Of a DNA stretch of 64,000 bases, positions 1 through 8,565 are shown piece after piece; the first letter of the stretch is position 1; each line of letters begins with the position of its first letter. Below the pieces are notes generated by a model. It had not been told where the DNA came from and searched no databases. It saw nothing but the letters and a program-made list of their open reading frames with translations. Source of the DNA: Acidobacteriota bacterium (GTDB lineage Bacteria > Acidobacteriota > Thermoanaerobaculia > Multivoradales > Multivoraceae); contig JAPPFP010000024.1 in NCBI GenBank assembly GCA_028877275.1, positions 1-64,000 of the forward strand. The letters run 5' to 3'. A program made the translations under genes and the position numbers.

Positions 1-986
1 CCACGCCCGGCCTTGCGCTTGCGGCCCTGGCGCTGCGGCGCCTCGGGCGGCAGGGCCGTGACCATCGCCGGCTCCGCGGTCGGGGATGCGCCGTTCGTGG
101 ACGACGCGTCGGCGTCGAGCGGGTTCAGGCCGAGCAGTTCCTCGACTTTGGCGTGGTCGATGTTGAGCCGCTTCAGCTTTCCGAACTCGCCTTGCGGATT
201 CCGCTTGCGGCCGAAGATGTCGATCATCAGGCCGCCGGCGTTGCGGCTCGTGGCCGCGTTGATCAGGAACCTGATCTCGGGCTCTCCATGCCTTGCCGAA
301 GAGGCCTTCTCGGGAAGATCCTGCCGGTCGATGTCCTCGCGAACGGCGTCGACGACCGACCGCCAGCTCGTCGTTGTGGGTGTTCGTCGCCGGCGCCGGC
401 TGCGGCTTCTGCGGGTACGCCGGGAAGGGCGGGGAGGTTCGCTTGGGGCGGCGTCCGCGGGGTCCATCGCGTTCAGGGCCGATCCCGGTATGGAGACCTG
501 TGGAGGCCGTGTCTTCCGGAGCGAAACGCGGCCCGATCCCGGCGGCTGGCTGTTCGGCTCGTTCGCGGCGAGTTCCAGCAGCGACGCCCAGATGTGCCCG
601 CAGGCCGTGCCGGCGGCGAACTGCTTGCAGTCGCACACCGCGTGAAGGATGCGTTCGTCGGGCACTCTCGACCAGTCGATTTCGACCGTGGCGACGACGT
701 TCGCTGCAGGCTTTGTCGGGGCGATTCCCTCATCGGGCGCCGGCGTTTGAACGATGGCCCGGGCGCTCGTTCCGTCGACTTCCAGCTTCACGTTGCCCGT
801 CGAGAAGACCGACTTACCCTGTTCCCGGTCCTCGGGACGGAAGTGAGACGCACTGCGCTGATGGAGCGCGACCGTGCGTGCCTTGCTCGCGCCCCCGCGC
901 TGGCGGGGACGTCGCCGACGTCGGGTCGGCCGCCGTTTGGTGACGGCGGGTGTCCCGGTGGGGTGTTCGCCTTGCGCTTCTGGCAT
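1..986 (-). CDS. SWIM zinc-finger protein, N-terminal part; probable SNF2-family helicase (runs off left edge)
   Basis: An uninterrupted minus-strand frame reads from an ATG at 986 to the window edge with no stop. Residues about 50-140 have the layout of SWIM proteins: FRPEDREQGK, a strand-rich stretch, then a zinc site of C119-D-C121, eight residues, C130-G-H132. SWIM fingers bind DNA or protein. In bacteria this arrangement usually precedes a SNF2/DEAH helicase core. The section around FGKLKRLNI after the finger resembles the linker seen in those helicases, but the core itself would lie left of the window. The N-terminus is very arginine-rich (residues 18-31). The start is uncertain: the frame stays open upstream, GTG at 1016 is possible, and neither start has a convincing ribosome site. 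SWIM identity is secure; the helicase part is inference. Confidence 0.75.
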   Translation of the reverse strand, partial: MPEAQGEHPTGTPAVTKRRPTRRRRRPRQRGGASKARTVALHQRSASHFRPEDREQGKSVFSTGNVKLEVDGTSARAIVQTPAPDEGIAPTKPAANVVATVEIDWSRVPDERILHAVCDCKQFAAGTACGHIWASLLELAANEPNSQPPGSGRVSLRKTRPPQVSIPGSALNAMDPADAAPSEPPRPSRRTRRSRSRRRRRTPTTTSWRSVVDAVREDIDRQDLPEKASSARHGEPEIRFLINAATSRNAGGLMIDIFGRKRNPQGEFGKLKRLNIDHAKVEELLGLNPLDADASSTNGASPTAEPAMVTALPPEAPQRQGRKRKAGR

Positions 987-1258
987 TCCGGTGGGGTATC
1001 GACCCGTTGAGTTCACTGGCGCCGCCGGCTGGCAGTTCGATTCCTCCCGGAGGACGGAGCGACGTGGTTGACGTCTCGGGAAGCTGAGGCGCGACCGCTT
1101 TGAGGCATCTGGTGGCGACAGCCGGGGTGGACGGTCCCCTGCCTCGCGGCGCCGTGAAAGCTCTGCGATTGTAGCCCAAACCTGGGATGAGGCCAAGCGG
1201 CTGCTACGATCGAGCGCTGCAACGAGAAACCGACCCGGATCGATAGAGGGGTTCGACG
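987..1258. promoter_or_regulatory. divergent intergenic region
   Basis: This 272-base gap separates the leftward SWIM-protein start from the rightward dioxygenase start. It must hold both promoters. I see no convincing sigma-70 boxes, palindromic operator or RNA gene in it. Open frames here lack conserved motifs and look like GC-driven shadows. Confidence 0.4.
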
Positions 1259-2158
1259 ATGGCGCAGACCGCGACCGCGCGACTCGAAATGCCGGTAGCC
1301 CGGAAAGAGCCGCAGCCGACGCCGGAACGGCTGACGGAAATCCGGCAGCCGTTCGACCTTGCGGACGAGATGGCGGCGGCCGTCGAGCGGCTCGGCATGG
1401 CGCAGAACGTCCACGACATGCAGGAGCAGGGCTACACCATCCTGCGCGACGTTGCGTCGCTTGAGTTCACGGAGCAGTTACGGGAAACCTGCCTGCGCCT
1501 GGCGGAGGAGACGGAGGGCCGGGCGAAGGGCCGTTCCGCGGCGCTCCTGCTCGGCCGCGACCCGATCTTCGAGGACGTCGTCCTCCGGCCGAAGATTCAG
1601 GCTCTGGTCGAGGTCATGTGCGGCAAGGGTGCGTTGCTCTCGCAGTTGATCTGCAGCATCCGGCCGCTTGGCGCGGCCAAGCTCCCGCTGCACGCGGACC
1701 AGAACTGGCTGCCGGCTCCGTTCCCGGTGCACAACCAGTTGCTGACCCTGTGCTGGGCGTGTGACGAGTTCACCGAGGCAGGCGGCTGCACCAAGGTCAT
1801 TCCGGGAACCCATCGCCTGCGGCGCCATCCGAACGAGGAGGAGGTCGCGACGGAGCCGGGAGCGATTCCGACCGAGTGCCCGGCGGGTTCCGTCGTGGTC
1901 TGGGACGGTTCGGTCTGGCATGGCAACTACCCGCGCGCGATTCCTGGAGAGCGCGTCGTGCTGCACATCACGTTCTCCCGCCTGGCGCTGCGGCCGGTCG
2001 AGGACTACAGCCATCTGGACGAGGAGTGGCTCGAGGGCAAGCCCTGGCCGCTAAGGGTGATGCTGGGCAGGGAGGACTTCCTCGGCAGCACGACGGTCGC
2101 ACGCGGTCACGCGGACTACACGCATCTCGTGCGCACCTTCAACTGGGCGAAGACCTAG
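1259..2158 (+). CDS. phytanoyl-CoA dioxygenase (PhyH) family protein
   Basis: A 299-residue protein of the PhyH branch of Fe(II)/2-oxoglutarate oxygenases, which hydroxylate small organic substrates using O2 and 2-oxoglutarate. The facial triad is visible: H145-A-D147 in LPLHADQNW and the distal H221 in VWHGNYP. R232 is placed to bind the 2-oxoglutarate carboxylate. WDGSVWHGN is the usual beta-strand around the second histidine. There is no signal peptide, so it should be cytosolic. The ATG is preceded by a GAGGGG site about seven bases upstream. The gene stands alone: the left neighbour is divergent and the right neighbour converges two bases past its stop. Substrate cannot be told from sequence. 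Family call is secure. Confidence 0.88.
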   Translation: MAQTATARLEMPVARKEPQPTPERLTEIRQPFDLADEMAAAVERLGMAQNVHDMQEQGYTILRDVASLEFTEQLRETCLRLAEETEGRAKGRSAALLLGRDPIFEDVVLRPKIQALVEVMCGKGALLSQLICSIRPLGAAKLPLHADQNWLPAPFPVHNQLLTLCWACDEFTEAGGCTKVIPGTHRLRRHPNEEEVATEPGAIPTECPAGSVVVWDGSVWHGNYPRAIPGERVVLHITFSRLALRPVEDYSHLDEEWLEGKPWPLRVMLGREDFLGSTTVARGHADYTHLVRTFNWAKT

Positions 2159-2160
2159 CG

Positions 2161-4425
2161 CTACGGCTGGATCAGGTAGGTGAACTTCACCGCGATCTGG
2201 CGGTGCGTGCTCTGCCGGTATCGCAGATCCTCGGCCATCCAGTTCTCGTTGTAGACGACGAACAAGTCGGAGCCCGGCTTGTAGATCCAGTGCAGGCGGA
2301 TGTTCGTGCCGAGGTCGCCGGAGAGGTCGTTGTACTGGAGGATCGTGTTGAGCCGCAGGTTCGGGGTGAACGTGAAGTTGACGAGCTGGCTGTAGAGCCC
2401 GACGTCAAAGGCGCCCTGGGGGAGTTCGACGTCGTTGAAGACCCAGCGGGTTTCGGTCTGCAGGTGCTTGGAGACCCGGAGCCTGAACGTGACGCGGCCG
2501 GATTTCTGCGTGCCGTTGTAGAAGTCGCCGACGCCGATGAGTCCGCGGAAGCCGAACAGGCGGCTCTGGTTGGTAAAGCTGGCGACCTCGATGGTGTCGA
2601 ACTCATAGCGTCCCGGCGGGATCACGACTCCGGGCGACACCTCGAAGGGCGCGACCAGGTTCTCCGTTTCGTGGACGTAGCCCAGCCGCCACCGGTCCTC
2701 GGTGGTCATTCGCATGCCGATGGGCGAGAACTGGATCCGCCGGGTTTCCAACTTCCCGTCGTCGAGGGTCTCGTAGTAGTCGACGTACAGTTCGGTGAAC
2801 CAGGAGCGGACGGGGCCTCGGTCGATCCGGGGCAACCACTGGATCAGCGGGTTCAGATGGCGGACGTTTCGGCGCAGGAGGAACCCGGCCTTGGGGTCGT
2901 AGTCCTGCTCGATCTCCTGGGCGTCCAGGAACACGGTCAGGGCGCGGCCCTGGTAGTCGAAGTTGAGTCCGTAGGCCGATTCGCCGGCGGCGGAATCGGC
3001 TGACGTGGCGTTCCCGGAACTGTCCGACGGCTCCTCGCTGATGCCGCTGCTGGACCAGAAGCCGCCGAAGATCACTTTCGGCCCCGGCTTGTAGACGAAG
3101 TCGACGCCCGCGACCCGGTTCGCGAGTTCGCCGTCGGGCGCCGCTTCGGTGAGCACCGCCCCGACCGATGACCGTTCGCCGACGTTCCGCTTCAGCCGGG
3201 CGACCGTGAACGCGTTTGGAGGCAGGGTTCCATCGTCGCTCCCCAGGCCGGCCGTTGCGACGCGCAGTACGCCGATGTCCCAGCCGCCCATTCGTCCGGT
3301 AATGCGAGCCCCCCAGTCGATCGGTACCTGCCGTCCCGCGTCCAGACCGACTCGCCGTGAGAAGAACGCCTTGAGTACGGGAGGTTCGTAGAAGCGGCGG
3401 TGGGGCGGGCCGAAGTCGAAGATCCCCGCGTTCTCGAGAAAGAAGTCGCGCTTCTCCGGAAAGTAGAGCGAGAACCGGGTGAGGTTGGTCTGCAGTTCGT
3501 CGACCTCGACCTCGGCGAAGTCCGTGTTCCAGGTCAGGTCGAGCGCCAGCGACCGGATCACGCCCCACTTGAGATCGAGTCCGTAGTCGCCGTCGGTAGC
3601 CGGATCCAGGTCGAGCCGGGGATCCTCGCTGACGTCGCCGATGACGTAGGGCTTGATCTGAAGTTGCGCGGACTGGCTGAGTCCGGTCAGACCCGTCAGG
3701 TCGCCGGCCATCGACACCCGGTGCACCGGCTGCACCTCGGAGCCGACTTGCCCGAGCACGCCGACTTCGCGCGGCAGACCGGACCAGTGGGTCATCTCGC
3801 GCTTGTGGGCAATGTAGCGCTGGACGTTCAGTCCCCAGGCCGGCGCGGCCGGATCGAACCGGAGCGTCGAGATCGGGATGGCTATCTCGGTAGTCCAACC
3901 CACGGGGGTCTTCCGGGACGCGACGGACCAGATGCCGTCCCACTCCAGGTTCAGGTCGCGCCCTTCGTCGGTGACCAGGGTGTCGGTCCGGGCGCCGTTC
4001 AGGTTGGTCTCGAAAGCGTACGCGTTCCGCCGGTCGTAGAAGGTGTCGAGGAGCAGGATGATCGAGTCGTCCTGGAAGATGCGGCTGTCCCGTTCCATCT
4101 CCTTGGCGATGATCGCCTCCGGCTCCGCGTCGAAGGCGGTGATGCCGAAGTAGATCGTGCTGTCCGTGAACACGACCCGTACTTCCGTCTGCTCGGTAGC
4201 CGGCACGCCGTCGAGCGGCTCGTGCTGCATGAAGTCGGTGCCCACCTCGGAGGCCTGCCACGCCCGGTCGCTCAGGTCGCCATCGACGTTGGGACCCTGC
4301 TCGACCCGGGTGGCCGCCATCGTCGGACGCTCGGCGCCGGACGCTGCTTCCTGGATGCCGGCGGCCGGCCCGGCTGCCAGGAGAGAAAGTGCCAGTGCGG
4401 GGGCGATCTGCTTGGGTCTCGACAT
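2161..4425 (-). CDS. DUF5916 / carbohydrate-binding family 9-like outer-membrane protein (copy 1)
   Basis: A 754-residue exported protein with an N-terminal signal peptide ending near residue 23. Next comes a CBM9-like beta-sandwich (about residues 35-220), opening with the characteristic VDGDLSDRAW and followed by IYFGITAFD. The long C-terminal DUF5916 region is rich in amphipathic strands and ends in an aromatic-rich strand (VKFTYLIQP), as expected of an outer-membrane beta-barrel. VYFPEKRDFFLEN-type text (LYFPEKRDFFLEN) near residue 325 is a hallmark of the family. Function is not established; the CBM9-like module suggests glycan or polymer contact at the cell surface. It lies nine bases downstream of a near-duplicate gene on the same strand, so the two are probably co-transcribed. 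Confidence 0.88.
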   Translation of the reverse strand: MSRPKQIAPALALSLLAAGPAAGIQEAASGAERPTMAATRVEQGPNVDGDLSDRAWQASEVGTDFMQHEPLDGVPATEQTEVRVVFTDSTIYFGITAFDAEPEAIIAKEMERDSRIFQDDSIILLLDTFYDRRNAYAFETNLNGARTDTLVTDEGRDLNLEWDGIWSVASRKTPVGWTTEIAIPISTLRFDPAAPAWGLNVQRYIAHKREMTHWSGLPREVGVLGQVGSEVQPVHRVSMAGDLTGLTGLSQSAQLQIKPYVIGDVSEDPRLDLDPATDGDYGLDLKWGVIRSLALDLTWNTDFAEVEVDELQTNLTRFSLYFPEKRDFFLENAGIFDFGPPHRRFYEPPVLKAFFSRRVGLDAGRQVPIDWGARITGRMGGWDIGVLRVATAGLGSDDGTLPPNAFTVARLKRNVGERSSVGAVLTEAAPDGELANRVAGVDFVYKPGPKVIFGGFWSSSGISEEPSDSSGNATSADSAAGESAYGLNFDYQGRALTVFLDAQEIEQDYDPKAGFLLRRNVRHLNPLIQWLPRIDRGPVRSWFTELYVDYYETLDDGKLETRRIQFSPIGMRMTTEDRWRLGYVHETENLVAPFEVSPGVVIPPGRYEFDTIEVASFTNQSRLFGFRGLIGVGDFYNGTQKSGRVTFRLRVSKHLQTETRWVFNDVELPQGAFDVGLYSQLVNFTFTPNLRLNTILQYNDLSGDLGTNIRLHWIYKPGSDLFVVYNENWMAEDLRYRQSTHRQIAVKFTYLIQP

Positions 4426-4434
4426 GCGGAATCG

Positions 4435-6681
4435 CTAGGGCTGGAACAGGTAGGTGAACTTCACGGCGATCTGGCGGTGTGTGCTCGTCCGGTAGCGGAG
4501 ATCCTCGGCCATCCAGTTCTCGTTGTACACGACGAACAGGTCGGAGCCGGGCTTGTAGATCCAGTGCAGGCGGATGTTCGTGCCGAGGTCGCCGGAGAGG
4601 TCGTTGTACTGGATGATCGTGTTGAGCCGCAGGTTGGGATTGAACGTGAAGTTGACGAGCTGGCTGTAGAGGCCGACATCGAACGCCCCCTGGGGCAGCT
4701 CGATGTTGTTGAAGACCCATCGGCTCTCGGTCTGAATGTGTTTCGAGAACTTGAAGTTGATCGTCGTGCGGCCGGACACCTGCGTGCCGGTGTAGAAGTC
4801 ACCGACGGTGATACGGGAGCGGAGGCCGAAGAAGCGGCTCTGGTTGCTGTAGACGGAGAATCGCAGTGCGTCGAACTCGTAGTAGCCGGGCGGAATCACG
4901 ACGCCCGGCGAGACTTCGAAAGGTCCCACCAGGTTCTCGGTTTCGTGGAGATAGCCCAGGCGCCAGCGGTCCTCGCCTGTCGTCCGCATGCCGATCGGGG
5001 AGATCTCGATCTGGCGGGATTCCAGCTCACCGCCATCCAGGGTCTCGTAGTAGTCGGCCCTGACCTCGGTGAACCAGGTGCGGACGAAGCCCCGTTCGAT
5101 CCGTGGCAACCACTGGATCATCGGGTTCAGGTGACGGACGTTGTTTCGCAGCAGGAACCCTGCCGCGGGGCGATAGTCCTCCTCGATGTCCTGGGCGTCG
5201 AGGTAGACCGTCAGGTCGCGGCCCTGGTAGTCGAAGTTGAAGCCGTAAGCGGCCTCTCCGGAGTCGCTGGACCGGCTGGTGCCGGCTGTTTCCTGGCTCA
5301 TGCCGCTGCTCGTCCAGAAGCCGCCGAAGCCGAGCGTAGTGGTGGGCTTGTAGTCGAAGTCGACGCCGACGACCCGGTTCGCCGCCTCGCCGTCGGGCGC
5401 CGTTTCGGTGATCATCGCGCCGACCGACGAGCGGCGGCCCACGTTGCGCTTGAGCCGGGCGACGGTGAACGCGTTGGCCGGAAGCTGCCCGTCCTCCTTT
5501 GCGATTCCGGCAGTCGCCACCCGAAGCACGCCGAGGTTCCAGCCTCCGACCCGTCCGGTCAAGCGGGCGCCCCAGTCGATCGGGACCTGTTTCCCCGCGT
5601 CGAGGCCGACCCGGCGCGAGAAGAAGGTCTTGAGCACGGGAGGTTCGTAGAAGAGCCGGTGAGGTGGGCCGAAGTCGAAGATGCCGGCGTTCTCCAGGAA
5701 GAAGTCGCGCTTCTCCGGGAAGTACAGCGAGAACCGGGTCAGGTTCGTCTGCAGTTCGTCGACCTCGACTTCCGCGAAGTCCGTGTTGTAGGTCAGGTCG
5801 AGCGCCAGAGAGCGGGTGACGCCCCACTTCAGGTCGAGACCGTAGTCGCTGTCGGAGGCCGGGTCGACGTCGAGGCGAGGGTCCTCGCTGATGTCGCCGA
5901 TGATGAATGGCTTGACCTGAAGTTGCGCTGACTGGGACAGCCCGGTGAGCCCGGTGAGTTCTCCCGCCATCGACACACGGTGTACCGGCAGAGCCTGGAG
6001 GCCGATCTGTCCGAGCGTGCCGACTTCGCGGGGCAGGCCCGACCAGTGGGTCATCTCTCGCTTGTGGGCGATGTAGCGCTGGACGTTGAACCCCCAGGCC
6101 GGAGCGGCCGGATCGAAACGGAGAGTGGAGATCGGAATCGCGATCTCCAGCGTCCAGCCTGAGCCGGTTCGCCTCGCGGCAGATTGCCAGATGCCGTCCC
6201 ACTGGAGGTTCAGGTCGCGGCCTTCGTCGGTGACCAGGGTGTCGGAGCGGGCGCCGTTCAGGTTCGTCTCGAAAGCGTACGCGTTGCGCCGATCGTGGAA
6301 GGTGTCGAGCAACAGGATGATCGAGTCGTCCTGGAAGATGCGGCTGTCGCGCTCCATCTCCCTGGCGATGATCGCGTCGGGGTTCGCGTCGAAGGCGGTG
6401 ATGCCGAAGTAGATCGCGCTGTCGGTGAACACGACACGAACTTCTGTCTGTTCGGTCGCCGGCACGCCGTCGAGCGGTTCGTGCTGGATGAAGTTCGTGC
6501 CGACTTCCGACCGAGCCCAGACGGCGTCGCTCAGGTCGCCGTCGACGTCCGGCCCGCGCTCCACGCGGGTCGCGGCCATGCTCGGGCGCCCGGCGCCGGC
6601 TTCCGGCTGCTCCTGACCGGCGACGGGGGCGCCCGCGAGGAAACCCAACAGGCCCACGGTCGCGGGCAGGCTCCGTTTCAC
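4435..6681 (-). CDS. DUF5916 / carbohydrate-binding family 9-like outer-membrane protein (copy 2)
   Basis: A 748-residue paralogue of the gene that follows it. Signal peptide: residues 1-22 (MKRSLPATVGLLGFLAGAPVAG). The CBM9-like domain again opens with VDGDLSDAVW, and the same LYFPEKRDFFLEN block and aromatic C-terminal strand (VKFTYLFQP) are present. The two proteins align end to end by eye with only short indels. Divergence is concentrated in the signal peptide, around residues 455-475 (a serine-rich surface loop) and in some strand-connecting loops of the barrel. This is what one expects of a duplicated barrel whose outer loops have diverged. It is first in the minus-strand pair and is divergent from the alkylsulfatase-like gene across a 68-base gap, where its promoter should lie. 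Confidence 0.88.
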   Translation of the reverse strand: MKRSLPATVGLLGFLAGAPVAGQEQPEAGAGRPSMAATRVERGPDVDGDLSDAVWARSEVGTNFIQHEPLDGVPATEQTEVRVVFTDSAIYFGITAFDANPDAIIAREMERDSRIFQDDSIILLLDTFHDRRNAYAFETNLNGARSDTLVTDEGRDLNLQWDGIWQSAARRTGSGWTLEIAIPISTLRFDPAAPAWGFNVQRYIAHKREMTHWSGLPREVGTLGQIGLQALPVHRVSMAGELTGLTGLSQSAQLQVKPFIIGDISEDPRLDVDPASDSDYGLDLKWGVTRSLALDLTYNTDFAEVEVDELQTNLTRFSLYFPEKRDFFLENAGIFDFGPPHRLFYEPPVLKTFFSRRVGLDAGKQVPIDWGARLTGRVGGWNLGVLRVATAGIAKEDGQLPANAFTVARLKRNVGRRSSVGAMITETAPDGEAANRVVGVDFDYKPTTTLGFGGFWTSSGMSQETAGTSRSSDSGEAAYGFNFDYQGRDLTVYLDAQDIEEDYRPAAGFLLRNNVRHLNPMIQWLPRIERGFVRTWFTEVRADYYETLDGGELESRQIEISPIGMRTTGEDRWRLGYLHETENLVGPFEVSPGVVIPPGYYEFDALRFSVYSNQSRFFGLRSRITVGDFYTGTQVSGRTTINFKFSKHIQTESRWVFNNIELPQGAFDVGLYSQLVNFTFNPNLRLNTIIQYNDLSGDLGTNIRLHWIYKPGSDLFVVYNENWMAEDLRYRTSTHRQIAVKFTYLFQP

Positions 6682-6749
6682 GGCACGGAGGCTAACAGCA
6701 GCGTTCTGCGGCCCGCTGGCGCCTCCCGGCTGGGGTAACGTCCGCCCCC

Positions 6750-8054
6750 ATGCCTGACGAACGCCACCCGAGTCTCCTCGAACTCGCCGAGCAGGCCTGG
6801 CGAGGCGAGCTCGACCTCCAGTTCGAACACCACCCGGTTCACCGCTACTACCCGGGCTCCTGCCGGCTCATGGACGGTCTGCTCGGCTTCAAGGGCATCG
6901 CCGGCTTCTACGTCATCGACAGCGGCGACGGTCTGGTGATGCTCGACGCCGGCCACCTGCTCGACGTGAAGCGCTGCTTCGAGGAGACGAGAAGGGAGTG
7001 GCCGGATACGCCCGTCGTGGCCGCGATCTACTCGCACCACCACGCGGATCACGTGTTCTCGGTCACAGCGTTCGACGTGGAGGCGGACGAGCGCGGGTGG
7101 CCGCGGCCGACGGTCTACGCCCACGAGCGGGTCCCGGCCCACTTCGACCGCTACCGCGCGACGCTCGGCTGGAACACGGCGATCAACCGCCGCCAGTTCG
7201 CGATCGACGCGCCGCACTACCGCTGGCCGGACAGCTACCGGTACCCGGATGTCCTGTACCGGAGCAGTCTGACTTTCCGGCGCGGCGGCCTGACCTTCGA
7301 ACTGACCCACGGCCGCGGCGAGACGGACGACATCACCTGGACCTGGATTCCGGAACGCCGCATCCTGCACACCGGCGATCTGTTCATCTGGGCGGTGCCG
7401 AACGCCGGCAACCCGCAGAAGGTACAGCGCTACGTCGGCGACTGGGCCGACAGCCTGGAGCGGATGCTGCCGCTCGGCGCCGAGATCCTCCTCCCGGGGC
7501 ATGGCCTGCCGATCCTCGGCGCCGACCGCGTGCGCCGGGCGCTGGAGGGCACGGCGCGCTACATGCGCTCGATCGAGGAGCAGAGCGTGGCGGCGATGAA
7601 CCGGGGACTGAGCCTCGACCAGGTGCTCCAGGCGGTCACACCGCCCGCCGACCTCGCCGACGAACCCTACCTGCAACCGGTGTACGACGATCCGAGCTTT
7701 TTGGTGCGGATGGTCTGGCGGCGCTACGGCGGCTGGTGGGACGGCGAGTTCGACAACGTCGTGCCGGCGACGAGGAGGGCACAGGCCGAAGCCTGGGTCG
7801 AACTGGCGGGCGGCGTGGAGCAGGTGGTCGGGCGGGCGCTGGCCGCTTCGTCGGACGGCGACCACGCCGTGGCCTGTCATCTGATCGAAGCCGCGCGGCA
7901 CGCGGCTCCCGGGAAGGCCGGAGTCCACGAGGCCCGGGCCGCCATCTACCGGGCCAACGCCGGCACGCAGGTGTCGTCCATGGCGCGCAACATTCTGAAC
8001 CACGCGGCGCTGGCCAGCGACCAGGGTCGGCGGGATCTCGCCTCGGATGACTGA
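6750..8054 (+). CDS. metallo-beta-lactamase-fold alkyl sulfatase-like hydrolase
   Basis: A 434-residue protein with the zinc motif H96-H-H98-A-D100-H101 (HxHxDH), further metal-site segments THGRGETDD and HTGDLFIW, and GHGLPI near residue 251. The C-terminal third (RRYGGWWDGEFDN, then ELAGG) matches the alkyl-sulfatase dimerisation domain. SdsA1-type enzymes release sulfate from alkyl sulfates but are longer (about 630-660 residues), with a signal peptide and an SCP2-like C-terminal domain. Both are missing here, so this is a short cytosolic relative; a different ester substrate is possible. No ribosome site is visible before the ATG. The stop overlaps the next gene by eight bases, so they are co-translated. 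Confidence 0.8.
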   Translation: MPDERHPSLLELAEQAWRGELDLQFEHHPVHRYYPGSCRLMDGLLGFKGIAGFYVIDSGDGLVMLDAGHLLDVKRCFEETRREWPDTPVVAAIYSHHHADHVFSVTAFDVEADERGWPRPTVYAHERVPAHFDRYRATLGWNTAINRRQFAIDAPHYRWPDSYRYPDVLYRSSLTFRRGGLTFELTHGRGETDDITWTWIPERRILHTGDLFIWAVPNAGNPQKVQRYVGDWADSLERMLPLGAEILLPGHGLPILGADRVRRALEGTARYMRSIEEQSVAAMNRGLSLDQVLQAVTPPADLADEPYLQPVYDDPSFLVRMVWRRYGGWWDGEFDNVVPATRRAQAEAWVELAGGVEQVVGRALAASSDGDHAVACHLIEAARHAAPGKAGVHEARAAIYRANAGTQVSSMARNILNHAALASDQGRRDLASDD

Positions 8055-8565
8055 AGCTGGTACCGCCGACGACGAGGCGCCCGGGATCGGCCGCGCGGTG
8101 GCCACGGCCGGCGCGCTGTGGGCGGTCGGCGGGATCGTGGGCCTGCTGGTGTGGGCGGTCTACCGGCTGGCCAGGATCTCGATCGCGGCCTTCGACCACC
8201 CGTTCGCCTGGTATCACTGGGCTTCGCTGCTCGCGATCATCCCTTTCATGGCCTGGTCGGAAGGGCTGCGCGGTTTTCAGTTGCGGTTCTCGCCGCGCGT
8301 GGCGGAGCGGGCGATGACGGTTCGCAGCCAGCCGACGCTGTTGCGGGTCGTGTTGGCGCCCCTTTACGCGGCCGGCTACTTCGAGGGGACGAGGCGCGAA
8401 CGGCTCGGCGTCTGGTTCGGAACCGTCGGCATCCTGGTGCTGATCGTGCTCGTCCACCGGCTGGATCAGCCGTGGCGGGGCATCCTGGACGCGGGTGTGG
8501 TCGTGGGGCTGTCCTGGGGCACGATCGCGACGCTGGCGCTGAGCGTGCGGGCCTGGCGAAGCTAG
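8047..8565 (+). CDS. small integral membrane protein of unknown function
   Basis: A 172-residue protein with four predicted membrane helices, at about residues 18-40, 57-75, 115-138 and 145-165, and basic loops between them. I recognise no family motif. It starts inside the last codons of the alkylsulfatase-like gene (ATGACTGA overlap), so its translation is coupled to that hydrolase and a joint role is plausible. Its stop codon shares the four bases CTAG with the stop of the convergent peptidase gene. The reading frame is supported by the overlap and by the clean hydrophobic pattern; function is unknown. Confidence 0.7.
   Translation: MTEAGTADDEAPGIGRAVATAGALWAVGGIVGLLVWAVYRLARISIAAFDHPFAWYHWASLLAIIPFMAWSEGLRGFQLRFSPRVAERAMTVRSQPTLLRVVLAPLYAAGYFEGTRRERLGVWFGTVGILVLIVLVHRLDQPWRGILDAGVVVGLSWGTIATLALSVRAWRS

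Noticed and set aside
3400..5931. 843-codon plus-strand frame spanning both DUF5916 genes
   Set aside because: It repeats itself because the two genes on the other strand are duplicates. No motif, antisense shadow.
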